From contig WPIO01000082.1 in NCBI GenBank assembly GCA_009760855.2, positions 1,157,001 through 1,221,000 on the forward strand: DNA of 64,000 bases. Reading direction: 5' to 3'. Below, piece after piece: positions 24,441 to 35,602 of the stretch. The notes beneath the pieces were generated by a model. That model saw only the letters and a list, made by a program, of their open reading frames with translations, ran no database searches and was not told the origin of the DNA. Every line of letters starts with the position of its first letter. Position 1 is the stretch's first letter. The position numbers were made by a program, and so were the translations under genes. The DNA comes from Cristatella mucedo (lineage: Eukaryota; Bryozoa; Phylactolaemata; Cristatellidae).

Positions 24441-25796
24441 TGTTTGAGGAACTAAAAATAGAGATTCAACAGACGATTTTAAGGATCAGAACACGATTTT
24501 CCATTGAGAGAGGAGCATGCGATGGTGGTGACTCATCTACTAGTTTTAGTTAATCTAGGAGTATGGACCGGCTATAGCTCAGGTCTTAGCTGTATCGGTT
24601 TAGGCATTTGACGTTAGCGAGAAATCAATTTTCTTTATGGATTTTAGCAACGGACAAGAACAGCTGGTAGCACTTGCTGCCAGGAGGTGAAAATGTACCC
24701 ATTGGAGCTTAAACATTTGTGCAAAACTCTGCAGCTGGTATATTCTGCTTTCAAAATTGTTACTTTCCCGTAACACTTACTCTTACTGTACTTTACTGGT
24801 TCTACTTGAAGAAATCAATTTAAACCTGGCTTATGTTGCTCATTATCAGTTCTCTTTGCTGTCTTGTTCCACCTTGTAATTGCTATCTACAACATTTTTC
24901 CAATTGGGCTTTACATCGCACCATCCGCTCCCTTGATTCCTATAGTTTGATCGAGCGTCAAAATATTTTACAATATTCTGAGACTGTACATTGAGCTCGT
25001 GCACTATATGAACCAAGAACTCACTCTCATCTGAGGTTCAATTCTTTGACTTGGAAAAAGTTGAATAAGAAAGTAAAAACCCGCCTGCTAAACACACTTT
25101 CTTTTATTCTGCTGAAATTGTCCTTGCACGGTTAATAAATATAATTTAGTTGCATATCGACCTAAAAAAGCTAAATATTTTTCTAGATGCCTTACACACA
25201 CAGTCTGGCTTGATGATACCACGTAGATCGTAAAGATGATAGGCTAGACCTCGGAAGTTAAAGGCAAGCAACGACATTTAACTCCGGTTCACCCAGAGTC
25301 CAAATAAAAAGAAAGCTTGGCTATGGGTGCCGCCATTTCGCTTATTATTTATTGCAAATAATTTAAATATCTTCTTCCGGAATTTGAATAATCCTTAATG
25401 CAGGATTAGCTAGAATTTGATGCTAATTTTATGAGTTCATCAATGGTTCTCATTAGGGCTGATAAGTTAAGCCTGGTTTTGGCGTTTGAAATTTCATCAT
25501 GACCACCATTGAGTTAAACATAAATTTATCCATTTCCTTGTTTAAGAGACCAGTACGTTAAACGCTAAAAATCCTAAATTAAATAATCCCTGCAGTATTT
25601 AGTTAAGAGGTTCTACACGATGGCAGGACTATTTTATTGATATCAGCACACAGTTTTAGTTCATCAATAAATAGCAAATCAATCCGAAATTGGGACTTTG
25701 TGTAATTTTAGTCCAAGCATGCATATTTTAAGAGGAGCTTGTGAATCTGTTCCCAAATCAGAATTAGTTTATTGACAGTTACGTTTTTTATAACAG
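24441..25796. other. Intron 3 of FReD-A, last part, nothing recognised
   Basis: Unassigned AT-rich sequence up to the terminal exon acceptor. No feature supported. Confidence 0.4.
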
Positions 25797-25948
25797 GTGC
25801 ATGGTGGTATAACGCTTGTCATCAGGCAAACTTGAACGGTGCTTATCTATGGGGACCTTATACTGCATATGCAACTGGAGTTGTCTGGTCACAATGGAGA
25901 GGCCACTACTATTCACTGAGAACAACCATCATGCGAGTTAATGTGTAA
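25797..25948 (+). CDS. FReD-A, terminal fibrinogen exon with stop
   Basis: The last coding exon completes a glycine codon and then encodes [33 protein letters not shown] and TTIMRVNV before TAA (25946-25948). WWYNxCHxxNLNG, VxWxxWxGxxYSL and a terminal M.R are diagnostic of the C-terminal FReD subdomain. The CH pair and the nearby tyrosines correspond to the acetyl-group pocket described for ficolins and tachylectins; that is family knowledge and binding is not shown here. The acceptor is TATAACAG. The four exons together give a full-length domain of about 212 residues with GT-AG junctions in phases 1, 0, 1 and no lesions. Confidence 0.95.
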
Positions 25949-26184
25949 AAATTTAAAAATACTCAGCTTCATATTAAATGTTAAACATTACGTAGGAATC
26001 GTCACTTTTATTCAAATATAATTCATTCTGAGGGCTACTTTTGAAAAATAGTTTCGATAGCCCACACGTGTATACCTGAATCCAAACTGTGTAATCATAA
26101 CCAATATGTTAATTTGTTAGCACTGTCGCTATCCCAATTTCAGATGTTTTTGATGGAGAATGATAGCTAGATAACAGAATGATC

Positions 26185-26190
26185 AATAAA
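26185..26190 (+). terminator. Candidate polyadenylation signal of FReD-A
   Basis: AATAAA lies 237 bases after the FReD-A stop codon, in unique sequence, a normal 3' UTR distance. No other canonical hexamer was noticed between the stop and this site. Without transcript data it stays a candidate. Confidence 0.55.
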
Positions 26191-26383
26191 GTACTTGCAA
26201 GATAAAGTTGCAATATTTATGGCAAACATGTGAAAACGGCTCACTGGTTCTCCATAAGAAGGCGGCACTTTTGTTTCCTGTCCTGTTATTGCTTAAGTCA
26301 TTGATCATGCTATACTACTGGTGAGCGTGTATTTTTTATTTCTTAAGTGACGAGTTACATAATAGATGTCGTATATAGATATA

Positions 26384-26455
26384 TATGTGTGTGTGTGTGC
26401 GCGCGTGTGTGTGTGTGTGTGTGTGTGTGTGCACGCTCGCGTGTTTGTGTGTGTA
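26384..26455. repeat. GT/GC microsatellite
   Basis: (GT)n with a central GCGCGC and a CACGCTCGCG interruption, alternating purine-pyrimidine throughout. Lies 200 bases beyond the FReD-A polyadenylation candidate. Confidence 0.95.
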
Positions 26456-27869
26456 ATAATAAATTTAGTTTTTTTCACATACTAGTCTGCTAGGAGGCAA
26501 GATTTCTTAACTTTAGAAGGAATTTAATGAATCGCCAAAGTTTACCTGCATATACAAAGTCTATAGTATAAGCAGAACCACTGACGTTTGAAGCGTCGAG
26601 CTGGGCGTCGCCTTTCCCAGAAAGGCAAAGCCTTGAGTCAGAGGCAGGACTACTGGAACTTCGGACGCTCTCTTTCGGTGAAAGCTCTCGACTTGGGTAG
26701 TCGTCGACCCCGACTATCCAAGCAGTTATTCGGTCATCCGGATCTTTGACGGTATACGTTGGTACTCTTGGAACTGAGTCTTCGGAACGGCGGGAAAGTG
26801 GAAGCCGACTAAGCAACAGGCACGTGTGTTCTTGCATGTGGCGTCATTTCGTGCCCATATGGCTCACTTTGTGAGTAATCCTCCCTGTAGACCCTTCTAA
26901 TTCACCCCTTTGTATAGCGCATGCGCGTGTATTATACAAAGTGGTGTGTACTCTGTCGATTACCCTTAAAAACCACTGTGACCATATGGTCCGTGGACCA
27001 CCAAATTAGGTGACTACTTTCTCGCTCAAAAGAAGATAAAAGACATCAAACTGAAACAAAACCTTTAAAAATTCAATGTACTATTACAGTCGTTTTATCT
27101 TTAGGTACACAAATCCCCAATGCCTAACTAAGTGCAAGCTCTGGATATGACACATTCCATGTCACCCCGCCACAACAAAATAAGAAGCATATCTGATTCA
27201 CGAGGAGTACCTGAAGCGGCTGCGAGCATAAATTAACTGCAGGGGGGTGAATGTCACAGGTTGGCAGTGCAAAAAAAAGTCACAACACTATTCACGAAAG
27301 ATTGGAATACAAATACTTCTTACATCAGAAGGTGCAGATGCTTAAGAGGCACATATTACCACGTTTAAGCAGCTAGTTCAGATAGCTAAGCAAGTCCATT
27401 CCTAGAAGGAAGCCCTGAAATCAATCAAACCACACAAAATTTAGTAGGGGGTCGTAGCTGGAATAAAATAAAAAGCGGAAATTATCGGCTACCACCCGGG
27501 AATCCGGCTACTAAGTATCTTTGAGATCCCGAATGCAATTCAAAAGAAGAGCCAAATTTCTATGTTGGCAGATCTAGAGATTCCATTCGCAAGTGGTCAA
27601 AGTGAGCTAGTCCAATGCAAGCGGGATCCATGCCAGGTAGGCTGTGGCATTGGGGCAGGTTAGGCAGCGGCAGCAGTCTTACCTCGCTGTCTATTCCTGG
27701 AAAATTGATCACGTCTCTGGCAGTTCTGCATCGTGCCAGGCATGAAATACTGGAGTGAAGTCAAACGAGCCCGCCGGAAAGCCTCTCTTGTCGGAAATAC
27801 GTGGCATGCTAAGTAAGTGACTGCAGTGGCAGACCGACTAGCCAGCTAGTCAAAAATATGCATTACGTT
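26456..27869. other. GC-richer unassigned region
   Basis: Base composition is visibly more GC-rich than the introns. The longest minus-strand frame (26490-26837, 115 codons) is Ser/Arg/Asp-rich and lacks any motif I recognise. The stretch may belong to the same decayed LTR element as 29560-30735, but I cannot show it. Confidence 0.35.
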
Positions 27870-28577
27870 TTTACCTGTGCAACATAATACTGCTGGCCCA
27901 CCAGCATGGGCAATCAGGCGATTATTGCTCGTGCAAAACTCCGCAGCTAGGCTTGTCTGTCATGAGCGTCGCAGTTGCTACATTACACCACTTTTCACCG
28001 ATCTGCAGTGGCTCCCAGTCAAGCAACTTATCGACTTCAAGGTTTATTCGCAAACTTTTAGGTCCCTTTATTCTTTGTCTCCAGCTCATCTCTCAGATCC
28101 ACTTCCCTACCAGGCCAAGCATCGTACCACCAGCTTTTCGGAATCCAACAGCCCACCAATACCTCGCACAAACCTCAAATCCGTTGGAGACTGTGCATTT
28201 AGTTCGTACGCTCGCAAAAACGTGGAACTCTCTCCAGATTTGTCTCATAGCATCCCCAGACTTGACAACGTTACAGAACAACTAAAAAATGAACATATAA
28301 ATGACCGAATTTAGTGGGTTCTTGTGATTCTTCCTTCGTCTGCTTATGCGTGCTGACACTGTGCATGCTGCCACTAACCACATTTGCACGCTGTCCCTGT
28401 GTATGTCATCCCTAACCATGTTATTAAAGTTTATCAATGATGATGTTACTCACCATTCAATCGCGTTTCCCTTTGCAGCAAATGTGTAGCGCCTAAAAAG
28501 AGATTGAGTTCTCTGAGGGCACTTTATCAAGTGCATTAATATTGTTATCGTTTTTATTATTATCATTATTATTGTTC
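27870..28577 (+). mobile_element. LINE F1 3' end with good tail
   Basis: The plus-strand frame 27877-28314 encodes AIRRLLLVQNSAARLVCHER, FTDLQWLPVKQLIDFKVYS and PIPRTNLKSVGDCAFSSYA. Then come the 3' UTR, GTAGCGCCTAAAAAGAGATTG, TTCTCTGAGGGCACTTTATC and an ATT-rich tail to 28577. It is 5' truncated near 27870. Confidence 0.9.
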
Positions 28578-29559
28578 ATCCACCGCCGCAGCTGTTCACT
28601 TGCTGTCTAACTTCGAGAGGAAAAATGGCTGGGCACCAGGTCGCTCAACTAGTTAGATCTCGCAAGCAAGGGTAGCCTTAGCATCGCAGTCATCAGACTC
28701 GGATTTCGGCCACAATCTTCAATCGCCGTTGCGAATGGCTAGACGTATCTATTCCGTTCGTTGTCGAGCTTTTATCCCGGTGGCCGCCACGCCACTGTCG
28801 CTCTGGATTGTGGAACGGCGGCAGAGACTCGACAGCTAAGCATTTTGCTAGACTCATTTATTCAGTGTTCAGCCTGCCACGCACACCAACGGCAGTCGGA
28901 GGACAGAGAGAGCCTGTGCTTACAAATGCTGCAGTTGGGCCGAAGGCAAGAGAAGCACTAAGGAAGGAAGGTGATTAGGGTAAGGCAACGAAGGAGCAAT
29001 TCAAGAAGATTATTTCCGACTTGCTTAGCTAGGAAACACTGGCAATTTAAAAAAATTGAAGCCTCCTATTTGACACTGGCACGCGGATGGTATTTGGTAT
29101 GGTAAGTAGGACGCCGATAACGAAGAACCCATTATGAACAGCACTTTGCATGAGCACAGACACCGGAAACCCTGTCGCCTTTGACTCTCGCTAGGAGGGA
29201 ATGTTGTGACTCCACCTGTTGTTTTCCTTCAGAGGTCAACAAGTATGTTCAAGCGATATTAGTTGACAATGTCTCTGATCCAGCTAGGGTCCTTTACAGT
29301 CCTTGTTCCGGTTGTGCCCGCGAGCTGCCGTGAAGCACCCTGCCAAACGTCTTGAGCGTTAGTTGCAGCCTGGAGTTCTGGGAAATATTGAGCGGTTTAA
29401 TATTAAGCCGGCGATAGTTGAGGTGTCGTATGATCTTCTAGCACTTTGGCCAGCGGCGGTAGAGGTACAGCTTTTTATTCCGGCGGGTAAGATGTAGCCT
29501 GGTTGGTTACAATGCAAGGGCATTAAGTCTTTCTCCGTTCACCCTTAGCCTCAGCCGAT
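28578..29559. other. Unassigned region next to the Gypsy relic
   Basis: Moderately GC-rich. Plus-strand reading shows a DTGTRMVFG sequence near 29070-29100 that recalls an aspartic-protease DTG, but it is weak and on the opposite strand to the adjacent RT. No call made. Confidence 0.3.
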
Positions 29560-30735
29560 TCGCTTATTTTGTTTGTTTTTTGTTTGTTTTGCTTGCATCA
29601 GCCATGGCATTTGTTCTACCCGGTTTGTGAAGTCTTACTCATCCAACCTATTGGCCCGACGCCAAACACGGCCAGAGGTTTCCTCGGCATTCTTCCTAAC
29701 CAGCATTTATTTCACTGCCTCGCGGTCTGCCTATAGAAGAAGGTGCTTGCCGAATAAATGAGGTCGGTAAGCTTTGACCGCCTCTACCAGTGCTAAGCAA
29801 TCTAAATCTGTACCCAGCTACAGGTTGCTGTCTGATATCGTAGTCTGAGTAATCAAGGAGGTAGCCAACTGCTATAATTGAGACATTGCAAGTCGCGATA
29901 AACTGACCAGTCAGGAACGAGTATCACGTCATTTATTAGCCTCTGCTACATCCCGGTGAATGCTACCTGCAGTCATCTGACCAATGAAAATATTTAAGCT
30001 GTTCGTACGGCACAGCCAAAACCTTTGCATAGTGGGTAATGAACCTCCTGTAGCAATCTATAGGCCAAATGAAGCAGGTCAGCTCGGTGGCATCTTGTGG
30101 GGTCTGCCTGCATTATATGATCGACAGTTTTTGTGGCACCATCCGGATGCTGCCAGAAGAGACAATATGCCCAGGAATACTATCACTTCCCGGGAAAACA
30201 GCTCCTTCCCTGATAGCTTAAATTGCAACGCCTCCAACAGCTGCATGACCGATCGATGCCAACAAGAAGATACGACCATGGGCTGTATAGGCCAATACAA
30301 TAATCAAAATTCGCCAAAAGCAAATTTACTAGCCGAAACCTCAATAATAATGTTTATTACATGCTGAAAGGTTACTGGGGTTATTTAACCCGAAAGGCAT
30401 TCTGGAGAACTGGTATAAGCCATGCCATGTGAATCGAAAGCTATTTTGGCCCTATCAGGTTTCTATACCTGGATCTGGTGGTAGCCGGCAGCCATTTTAA
30501 GGTTAATACAATTCTTAGCCTTGCAGAGCCGATATAGTGTCTATGTAAGGTTAGGCAAATGATTACTATCCAGAAAAGTCACTTCATTAAGTCGGCGATA
30601 GTCGAAACAGATGCACAAGTCCCCCAGACGTCTTCCTGACTATTGCCAAAGGTGATGCCTACAAGCTTGGTGACTTCTCTGTGATGCCGTCCTTTTGTCA
30701 CTCACTTTCAGTTTCCCCATTTCTTTGGCTGCAGT
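29560..30735 (-). pseudogene. Ty3/Gypsy LTR-retrotransposon pol relic (RT and RNase H)
   Basis: On the minus strand, 30620-30370 gives FDYRRLNEVTFLDSNHLP, YRLCKAKNCINLKMAAGYHQ and RAKIAFDSHG, the fingers-palm of Ty3/Gypsy RT (family: F.DYRxLN..T..D.YPLP, F..LDL..GYxQI). An ASPLAIVRK remnant precedes it one frame away. 30300-30080 gives LQFKLSGKELFSREVIVFLG, the RT C-terminal FLG region. 29830-29560 gives CLALVEAVKAYRPHLFGKHL and ADREAVK, an RNase H remnant. Stops and frameshifts show it is dead. No LTRs or integrase were identified. The F1 fragment at 30736 abuts it. Confidence 0.8.
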
Positions 30736-31195
30736 CTACATATTAGATCTACTCCTCCACCAGGCTGCGCATCGTACCAAAAGCTTTTCGTGATCAAGCA
30801 TTTTACCTATACCTCGTGCGAACCTAAAATCCTTTTGATACCGTAACTTTAGTTCGTATGCCTTCAAAGCCTAGAACTTACTCCCGCCTTTTGCCATGAC
30901 ATCTCTCTCGACTTTATCACATTAAAAAAAAACTAAAAACGAACCTATTTACTGCAGCATTTAGTGGGTCGCCTTGATTCGTCTTTTATATGCTTTTGCG
31001 TTCAGTGGCTGTGCATGCTACTACTAACCACACTTGCAGGCTGACCATGGGCATGTCATTCTTTAAGCTGTTATTCTTGTTGCTTATTGAGCAGGCTACT
31101 ACTAACCATTTGATCGTGATTCAATTTTAGCAGTTTGAAAGCACCTAGAGAGAAATTGAGTTCTCTTTGAGCACATTATCTGAACTAATAACTAT
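30736..31195 (+). mobile_element. LINE F1 3' end
   Basis: Plus-strand remnants of the C-terminal segment (GCATCGTACCAAAAGCTTTTCG), the 3' UTR (CTAACCACACTTGCAGGCTGACC) and a decayed stem-loop (GAAAGCACCTAGAGAGAAATTGAGTTCTCT) with an AT-rich tail. Confidence 0.8.
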
Positions 31196-31929
31196 AATTA
31201 ATATTTGGAACTTGAACTTTGAGGCTCAGTTGCAATTATTAAAGCTTCTAAAGGATGTTTGATTGCATTAAAAAAATACTGCATAGTACAAAGATGATTT
31301 TCAAAGACGCCTCTTGTGACCTCCACTTTCTTGGGATCGATTTGTCAAGATTTCGAGATGACTCGTAGTAGGAATTACAACAAGATGCCAAAATGAGATG
31401 TGAATTGTTCGGAGTTGTAGACGAACGACGAATCCACCGAAGGACATAAATTTTAGGAGAACTCTTTCAATTTATTATTCTTATGGCATATGAGATTTCC
31501 AAAATAATGAACGACAATATGAACTATCTTGGAGTATTCTATTATTCAGAGGTTGATGGATCTGAGCTTCACGACAAAATATGTTACTGCAAAATGCTCC
31601 TTTCCACGTCACCAATCGGCACCTAAGACCCGCTGGAGCTCATGCCTTTTGTTATCAATTATTTATATTTTCATTTTTTATTACACTTCATTATCAATAT
31701 CAGATGTTTTTCCTAATTCGAGAGTTGCTCGGGAAGTTCTTCTCATCACAGCTGGATCGGTTGCCAGGTGTCAACGTTCTTCTTCACGTTGTTAAAACAT
31801 AGAGAAAGAACACTGGAAATTAACAACTTTCAAACTCCGATAGACCAGTTTTCGACTTTTAAGGCCAGAAACATTTACCGAAGTAAAAGTTGTGATAGCT
31901 TAATTGTACCTTTATTAACATGAAGCATT
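31196..31929. other. No recognisable feature
   Basis: AT-rich unassigned sequence; overlapping open frames at 31529-31802 show no domain. Confidence 0.35.
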
Positions 31930-32275
31930 AGCTCTGCAGGTCCTAGACTGTGGAACTCACCTCCACAATTCTTACGCAACGACATCTACTCTCCAACTGC
32001 CGACTGTGGCACATCTTTTTCAGCAGTCCTGAACTGCTACTTCTATGCTACTCACTACCTCACCTGCTCTCCTAACTCTGCTATGCTTCCCACTTTCTCT
32101 TTGTTGCGTGAGACGAAGTCTGTTGGCTACCGAATGCGTACCGAAAGCCGCTTAGGCTATGAGTGGGCAATACAAAACTCTCCTGCGTAACACCCACATG
32201 GTCTTTATGACTTTGTGGAGTTACTGACAGAGATACATTACATTACATAACATAACAACGATTTTCTTGACTTGT
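31930..32275 (+). mobile_element. LINE F2 3' end with target-like tail
   Basis: It starts at the GCTCTGCAGGTCCTAGACTG motif (SAGPRLWN region) and runs through GTACCGAAAGCCGCTTAGGC and CTCCTGCGTAACACCCACATGG to GAGATACATTACATTACATAACATAACA. It is the cleanest view of the F2 3' terminus here. Confidence 0.85.
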
Positions 32276-32744
32276 TATTCCTGATAACGGGTATTTTTTA
32301 TATTTTAATTGTCGTGGAGCTATTTTGCCGCACTTTTTGACGAAGGGAGGAGCATCATTTGTAGCCTTCTACTTCGAAACCGAAAGGTCTGACTCAGTAT
32401 GCCTCAGGGATCAACGTATGCACGTGGTTGTAGTTCACCCCAGAGCTATTTAATTTAGATGTATTCTTTTCATTCGTGAAATTATTGTGAACCAAAAGGC
32501 GTGAATTCGTCAGTTTTCTACTTCTAATGGGAACATTTTATATTTATCAAATTCTGGCCACAAAGGCAAAGTTGTGAAGAACTATGGCTGTATTCATACA
32601 TCCGAGGCATAAGCGAATAAAATGTGACACTTAACAGTAAGAGGCATATAATTAATCTTTATTTTCATACATATTTCCAGGTCACATTGCTGATTTTTTT
32701 GTTTCATACTCTAGTGCACGTTATAGCTCATTTTCACTGGCGAA
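32276..32744. other. No recognisable feature
   Basis: Unassigned AT-rich sequence. Confidence 0.35.
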
Positions 32745-33790
32745 ATTATAATATTGCCGCATAATTTGATCTCTTTCTAGGCAACTAAAATAACCTATAA
32801 AGGAAGCATGATACAAAGTTTAGTTGTAACATGCAAAGTGTCAACATGTAAATATGGTTTTTAGTAGCCTGCAAAGTGTCAGCAGGCATAAGCAGACAAA
32901 GAAAATCGTGTGCCTAGAAAGAGATCGGGTTCTCTGAGTGCGCTTTATCGAGTACGTTATTCTTCGTGTTTTTATTATTGCGAACGTCGCGGCCTCAGAG
33001 CAAAGGTGAGCGCTGTGGAGGCCTGATGCGGAGGAGGCGTGGCACGGAGGATAGGCGTGGCAGAGAAATGGAAGTGGGGGTGGGGGTTGGGGCACGCGTC
33101 ACGTGCACTTTGCTTCCTCGGAATAAAAAAAGATGCGAGAAAAGATAAACTTTGAGCTTCTTGTAAATTTAGTCAAGTTAGGAGAATGCCGGGTATTCGG
33201 TTCATATAAACTACAGTCACAGTCTTCAAAGGATTTGACGTTAATTCGAAACGTTGCTAAACAATATCAGTCAGAAGAGTTGGTTGTAGAATGCCTAGCT
33301 TGGTAGTAGAGCACAGTTGAGTTAGGCAGGCTAGTGCAAGTGAAAGATCAAACCTGAAAGTGAGTGAAAGCACCTTGAAGCAAAAACAATGATTCTTGGG
33401 AGGTAGTACAGGTCAGCGATAAGTGGTGTAATGTCAAAACTGATGCTCTTAAGACCAACAAGCCAAACTGTACAGTTTTGCACGAAATGTAAGATTCTGA
33501 ACCTGATTCTAGACCTGAACCATTGGCCTAGATCATCAGTGATGTATAGAAATCGAGACGGGATGTCAAAATACACGGACCAATTTTGTATGTAATAAGC
33601 AATCGCTCATTGTAAGCTCACTTTGAAACACGAAACCTAGAATTCGTGCAGATGCGACTGGAGATATCCTGGAAGAGCCGATTTTGAGTGTTTAGCTTTA
33701 CAATTTCCGAGTCACACTGGTTTTGCTCATAACTAGTGCACTGCATTCTGAAAGAAACGTCAGTTGTAAATGATTATCATTCATGTTTTT
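32745..33790 (-). mobile_element. LINE F1 3' half, split by an insert at 32906-33150
   Basis: Minus-strand tail (TTTGATCTCTTTCTAGGC) and 3' UTR to 32905. Coding remnants resume at about 33150 (GTAAATTTAGTCAAGTTAGG, then LYYLPRIIVFASRCFHSLSG in frame 33331-33576). Old, broken copy. Confidence 0.75.
32906..33150 (+). mobile_element. Insert: plus-strand F1-like tail followed by GC-rich sequence
   Basis: GTGCCTAGAAAGAGATCGGG-TTCTCTGAGTGCGCTTTATCGAG is a plus-oriented F1 tail lying inside a minus-oriented F1. ATT repeats and about 170 bases of GC-rich G/A-biased sequence (GGAGGAGGCG, GTGGGGGTGGGGGTTGGGG) of unknown origin follow. Confidence 0.6.
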
Positions 33791-33869
33791 CATAACTGAC
33801 CAGTTGTTTCCTTAATAATGTTAAATTTATTATATTTAGAGGGTAATATTCTAAATTAATTATTTAATC

Positions 33870-33970
33870 CTAATAACAATCATGTATTTGATTAAGCGAC
33901 ATAAGAGAACTCAAGCACTTTCTAGGCACATTTTGTTAGTTAACCTACTACATATTCAAAATACACACCA
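33870..33970 (-). mobile_element. LINE F1 tail remnant
   Basis: TGATTAAGCGACATAAGAGAACTCAAGCACTTTCTAGGCAC is a decayed reversed F1 terminus after AT-rich sequence. Little else of the element is visible. Confidence 0.55.
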
Positions 33971-34499
33971 CTGTTAACGAATAGCCAGTATCCAAAACCA
34001 TCTCGTGAGAGAGCCAAGCATATCTTTGCCCAGCGTGGTGATAAAGTGTGCCTGTCGACTTATTAGCCAGATTTAAGACTTCCGGCTACATATAGCCACA
34101 ATGCTTTCGGTCACTAACACAAATAAGGAAGTTTCATAATCTAATCTATTATCATGTATCTCCGTCTGTAAGCTCAAAAAGCAACTAAAACGAGATGGGT
34201 GCAACGTAGGAGAGTTTTCTATAGCATAATCAAGTCATACGCATCTTTTGATGTTCATACCACAGCCAGCAGATTGAATCTCACGCAACAAGGACAAAGT
34301 GCGAAGCCTAGCTTAGTCAGGAGGGAAGTAGTAGTAGCTTGGAAGCAGCAGCTCCGGACAAGCAGCAGGCGGGAGCTCAGGACTGGCAGCAGGCTGCAGT
34401 CGGAAGCAGAAGAGTGGATGCTGTTTCGCACAAATTGCTAAAGTGAACTCCACAAATACTTTTTGTCCCCAACGATCTGTAAGCATTGAAGTAGAGCAA
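33971..34499. other. No recognisable feature
   Basis: Unassigned. A frame at 34199-34441 is Arg/Ser-rich because of local GCAG and GGGAG repeats; not called. Confidence 0.35.
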
Positions 34500-34740
34500 C
34501 TGATTCACTGACCACAGAGAATCTGAGGGTACGAGGAAGCTCAAACTGGTTCAGCTGTTCTGATAGATATGGCCTTACGGGTTAGCGTGCGAACTTTACT
34601 CTGTATCTGCTAGTCAACCGGAAGCGATTGCACCTTCTTCAGCAAAGTAGGCACATGGCTGACCTCTGAGATTTAATAACTAGCTTTGCAGACATATTTA
34701 TTGGCAGCTGCAGTTGCCGCCAACGCTACGAAAGTGACGA
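34500..34740 (-). mobile_element. LINE F2 C-terminal fragment
   Basis: The minus strand parallels 1-300: ACTTTACTCTGTATCTGCTAGTCAACCGG and CTTCAGCAAAGTAGGCACATGGC correspond to the GWMPVKQQIQSKVL region. Short and decayed. Confidence 0.7.
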
Positions 34741-35260
34741 ATATGGCGGCATAATGGAGGCATGCCTGTTACTTCATTAGGTACAAAGTCATTCCTTCAT
34801 GCGGGGAAAGAAAGCTCAAACGCTTCTATTGTAGTTATAACGACATAACGCCACAACTGTGAGTAAATACAGATAAAAGAAAGCAGTCTGATCAATAATT
34901 TTTCATAACGAACACACAGAAAATAAGATAGTGGCCAACATAATAGGTTAGTGGTATTTATTTGAGCAACGTTTTAGTTACCGGGTAAGACAATAGTAAT
35001 GCCAACTGTTGAAAAAATTGATTATCGTTAAGGCCGCTGTAAACAATATGTAGCCTGCCATATTGATTGCCAATTTTTTATAGTGAATTATTGTGTGGTT
35101 AACTTTGCACTGTGTAAATTCTTAGACCACTCAGCAGTGCTTACAAGGGGCAAAGCAAGCTGACCACGGCCTTAGAAAAGAGGTGTCAATACGACAAGGG
35201 TTTTCTGCTGGCCGACGCCATTGGTCATGCGTCGTGCAGCAATCCTCCTGCAGTGACAGA
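34741..35260. other. Region upstream of FReD-B
   Basis: It should hold the promoter and 5' UTR of FReD-B. A TTTTTTATAGTG sequence near 35070 could serve as a TATA-like element, but nothing decides it. The reading frame of the first exon is open upstream to at least 35183. Confidence 0.3.
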
Positions 35261-35602
35261 ATGAGGAGGCAAATGGAACGGATTGTAGTCGTTCTGCATT
35301 TCATCGCGAGTTGCTGTGTCACAGCTGAATACCTAGGCTGCAGCTCGAGTTACTTCGACCAGGTTCCAAACGTGGCGTCCGAAACGGTCATTGTGAAGAA
35401 TATGACTGCAGTCAAAGGTGTTTTTCAGATCCTGAAGTGCACCATACTCTGTTTTTCCGAGCCAACCTGTAAATCTGTGATCTACGATCGAGGGACTAAT
35501 TCTTGCTACTGGAGCCCAGCCACTTACAACTATCCAGCCTACGGATTTGCGACAAACTTCACCTATGCTGGATTGATGACTAGCTGCACAGACTTAAACG
35601 AG
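35261..35602 (+). CDS. FReD-B, first coding exon: signal peptide plus PAN/Apple-like domain
   Basis: The 114 residues begin MRRQMERIVVVLHFIASCC, a basic start and a hydrophobic core typical of a signal peptide, probably cut after VTA near residue 22. Met5 (35273) is an alternative start. The mature part has cysteines at 27, 60, 64, 70, 82 and 109. The pattern CTILCFSEPTCKSVIYDRG...CYW resembles the PAN/Apple core CxxxCxxxxxCxSxxYD...CYL. Two N-glycosylation sequons are seen (NMT 47-49, NFT 99-101). The likely donor is ACGAG|GTAATC after 35602, phase 0; the ORF otherwise runs only 11 codons further. A secreted PAN plus fibrinogen protein fits the fibrinogen exon at 51531 on the same strand. 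That exon starts in phase 1, however, so at least one linker exon must lie between. Assignment to the same gene is inference. Confidence 0.75.

Noticed and set aside
26490-26837. 115-codon minus-strand frame as a gene
   Set aside because: No domain, signal or splice support; composition suggests repeat-derived DNA.
29070-29110. Retroviral-type aspartic protease (DTG) on the plus strand
   Set aside because: Only the DTG triplet fits; surrounding residues do not, and the neighbouring RT is on the other strand.
30079-30367. 127-codon plus-strand frame at 29984-30367
   Set aside because: It is antisense to the Gypsy RT relic, whose motifs explain the region.
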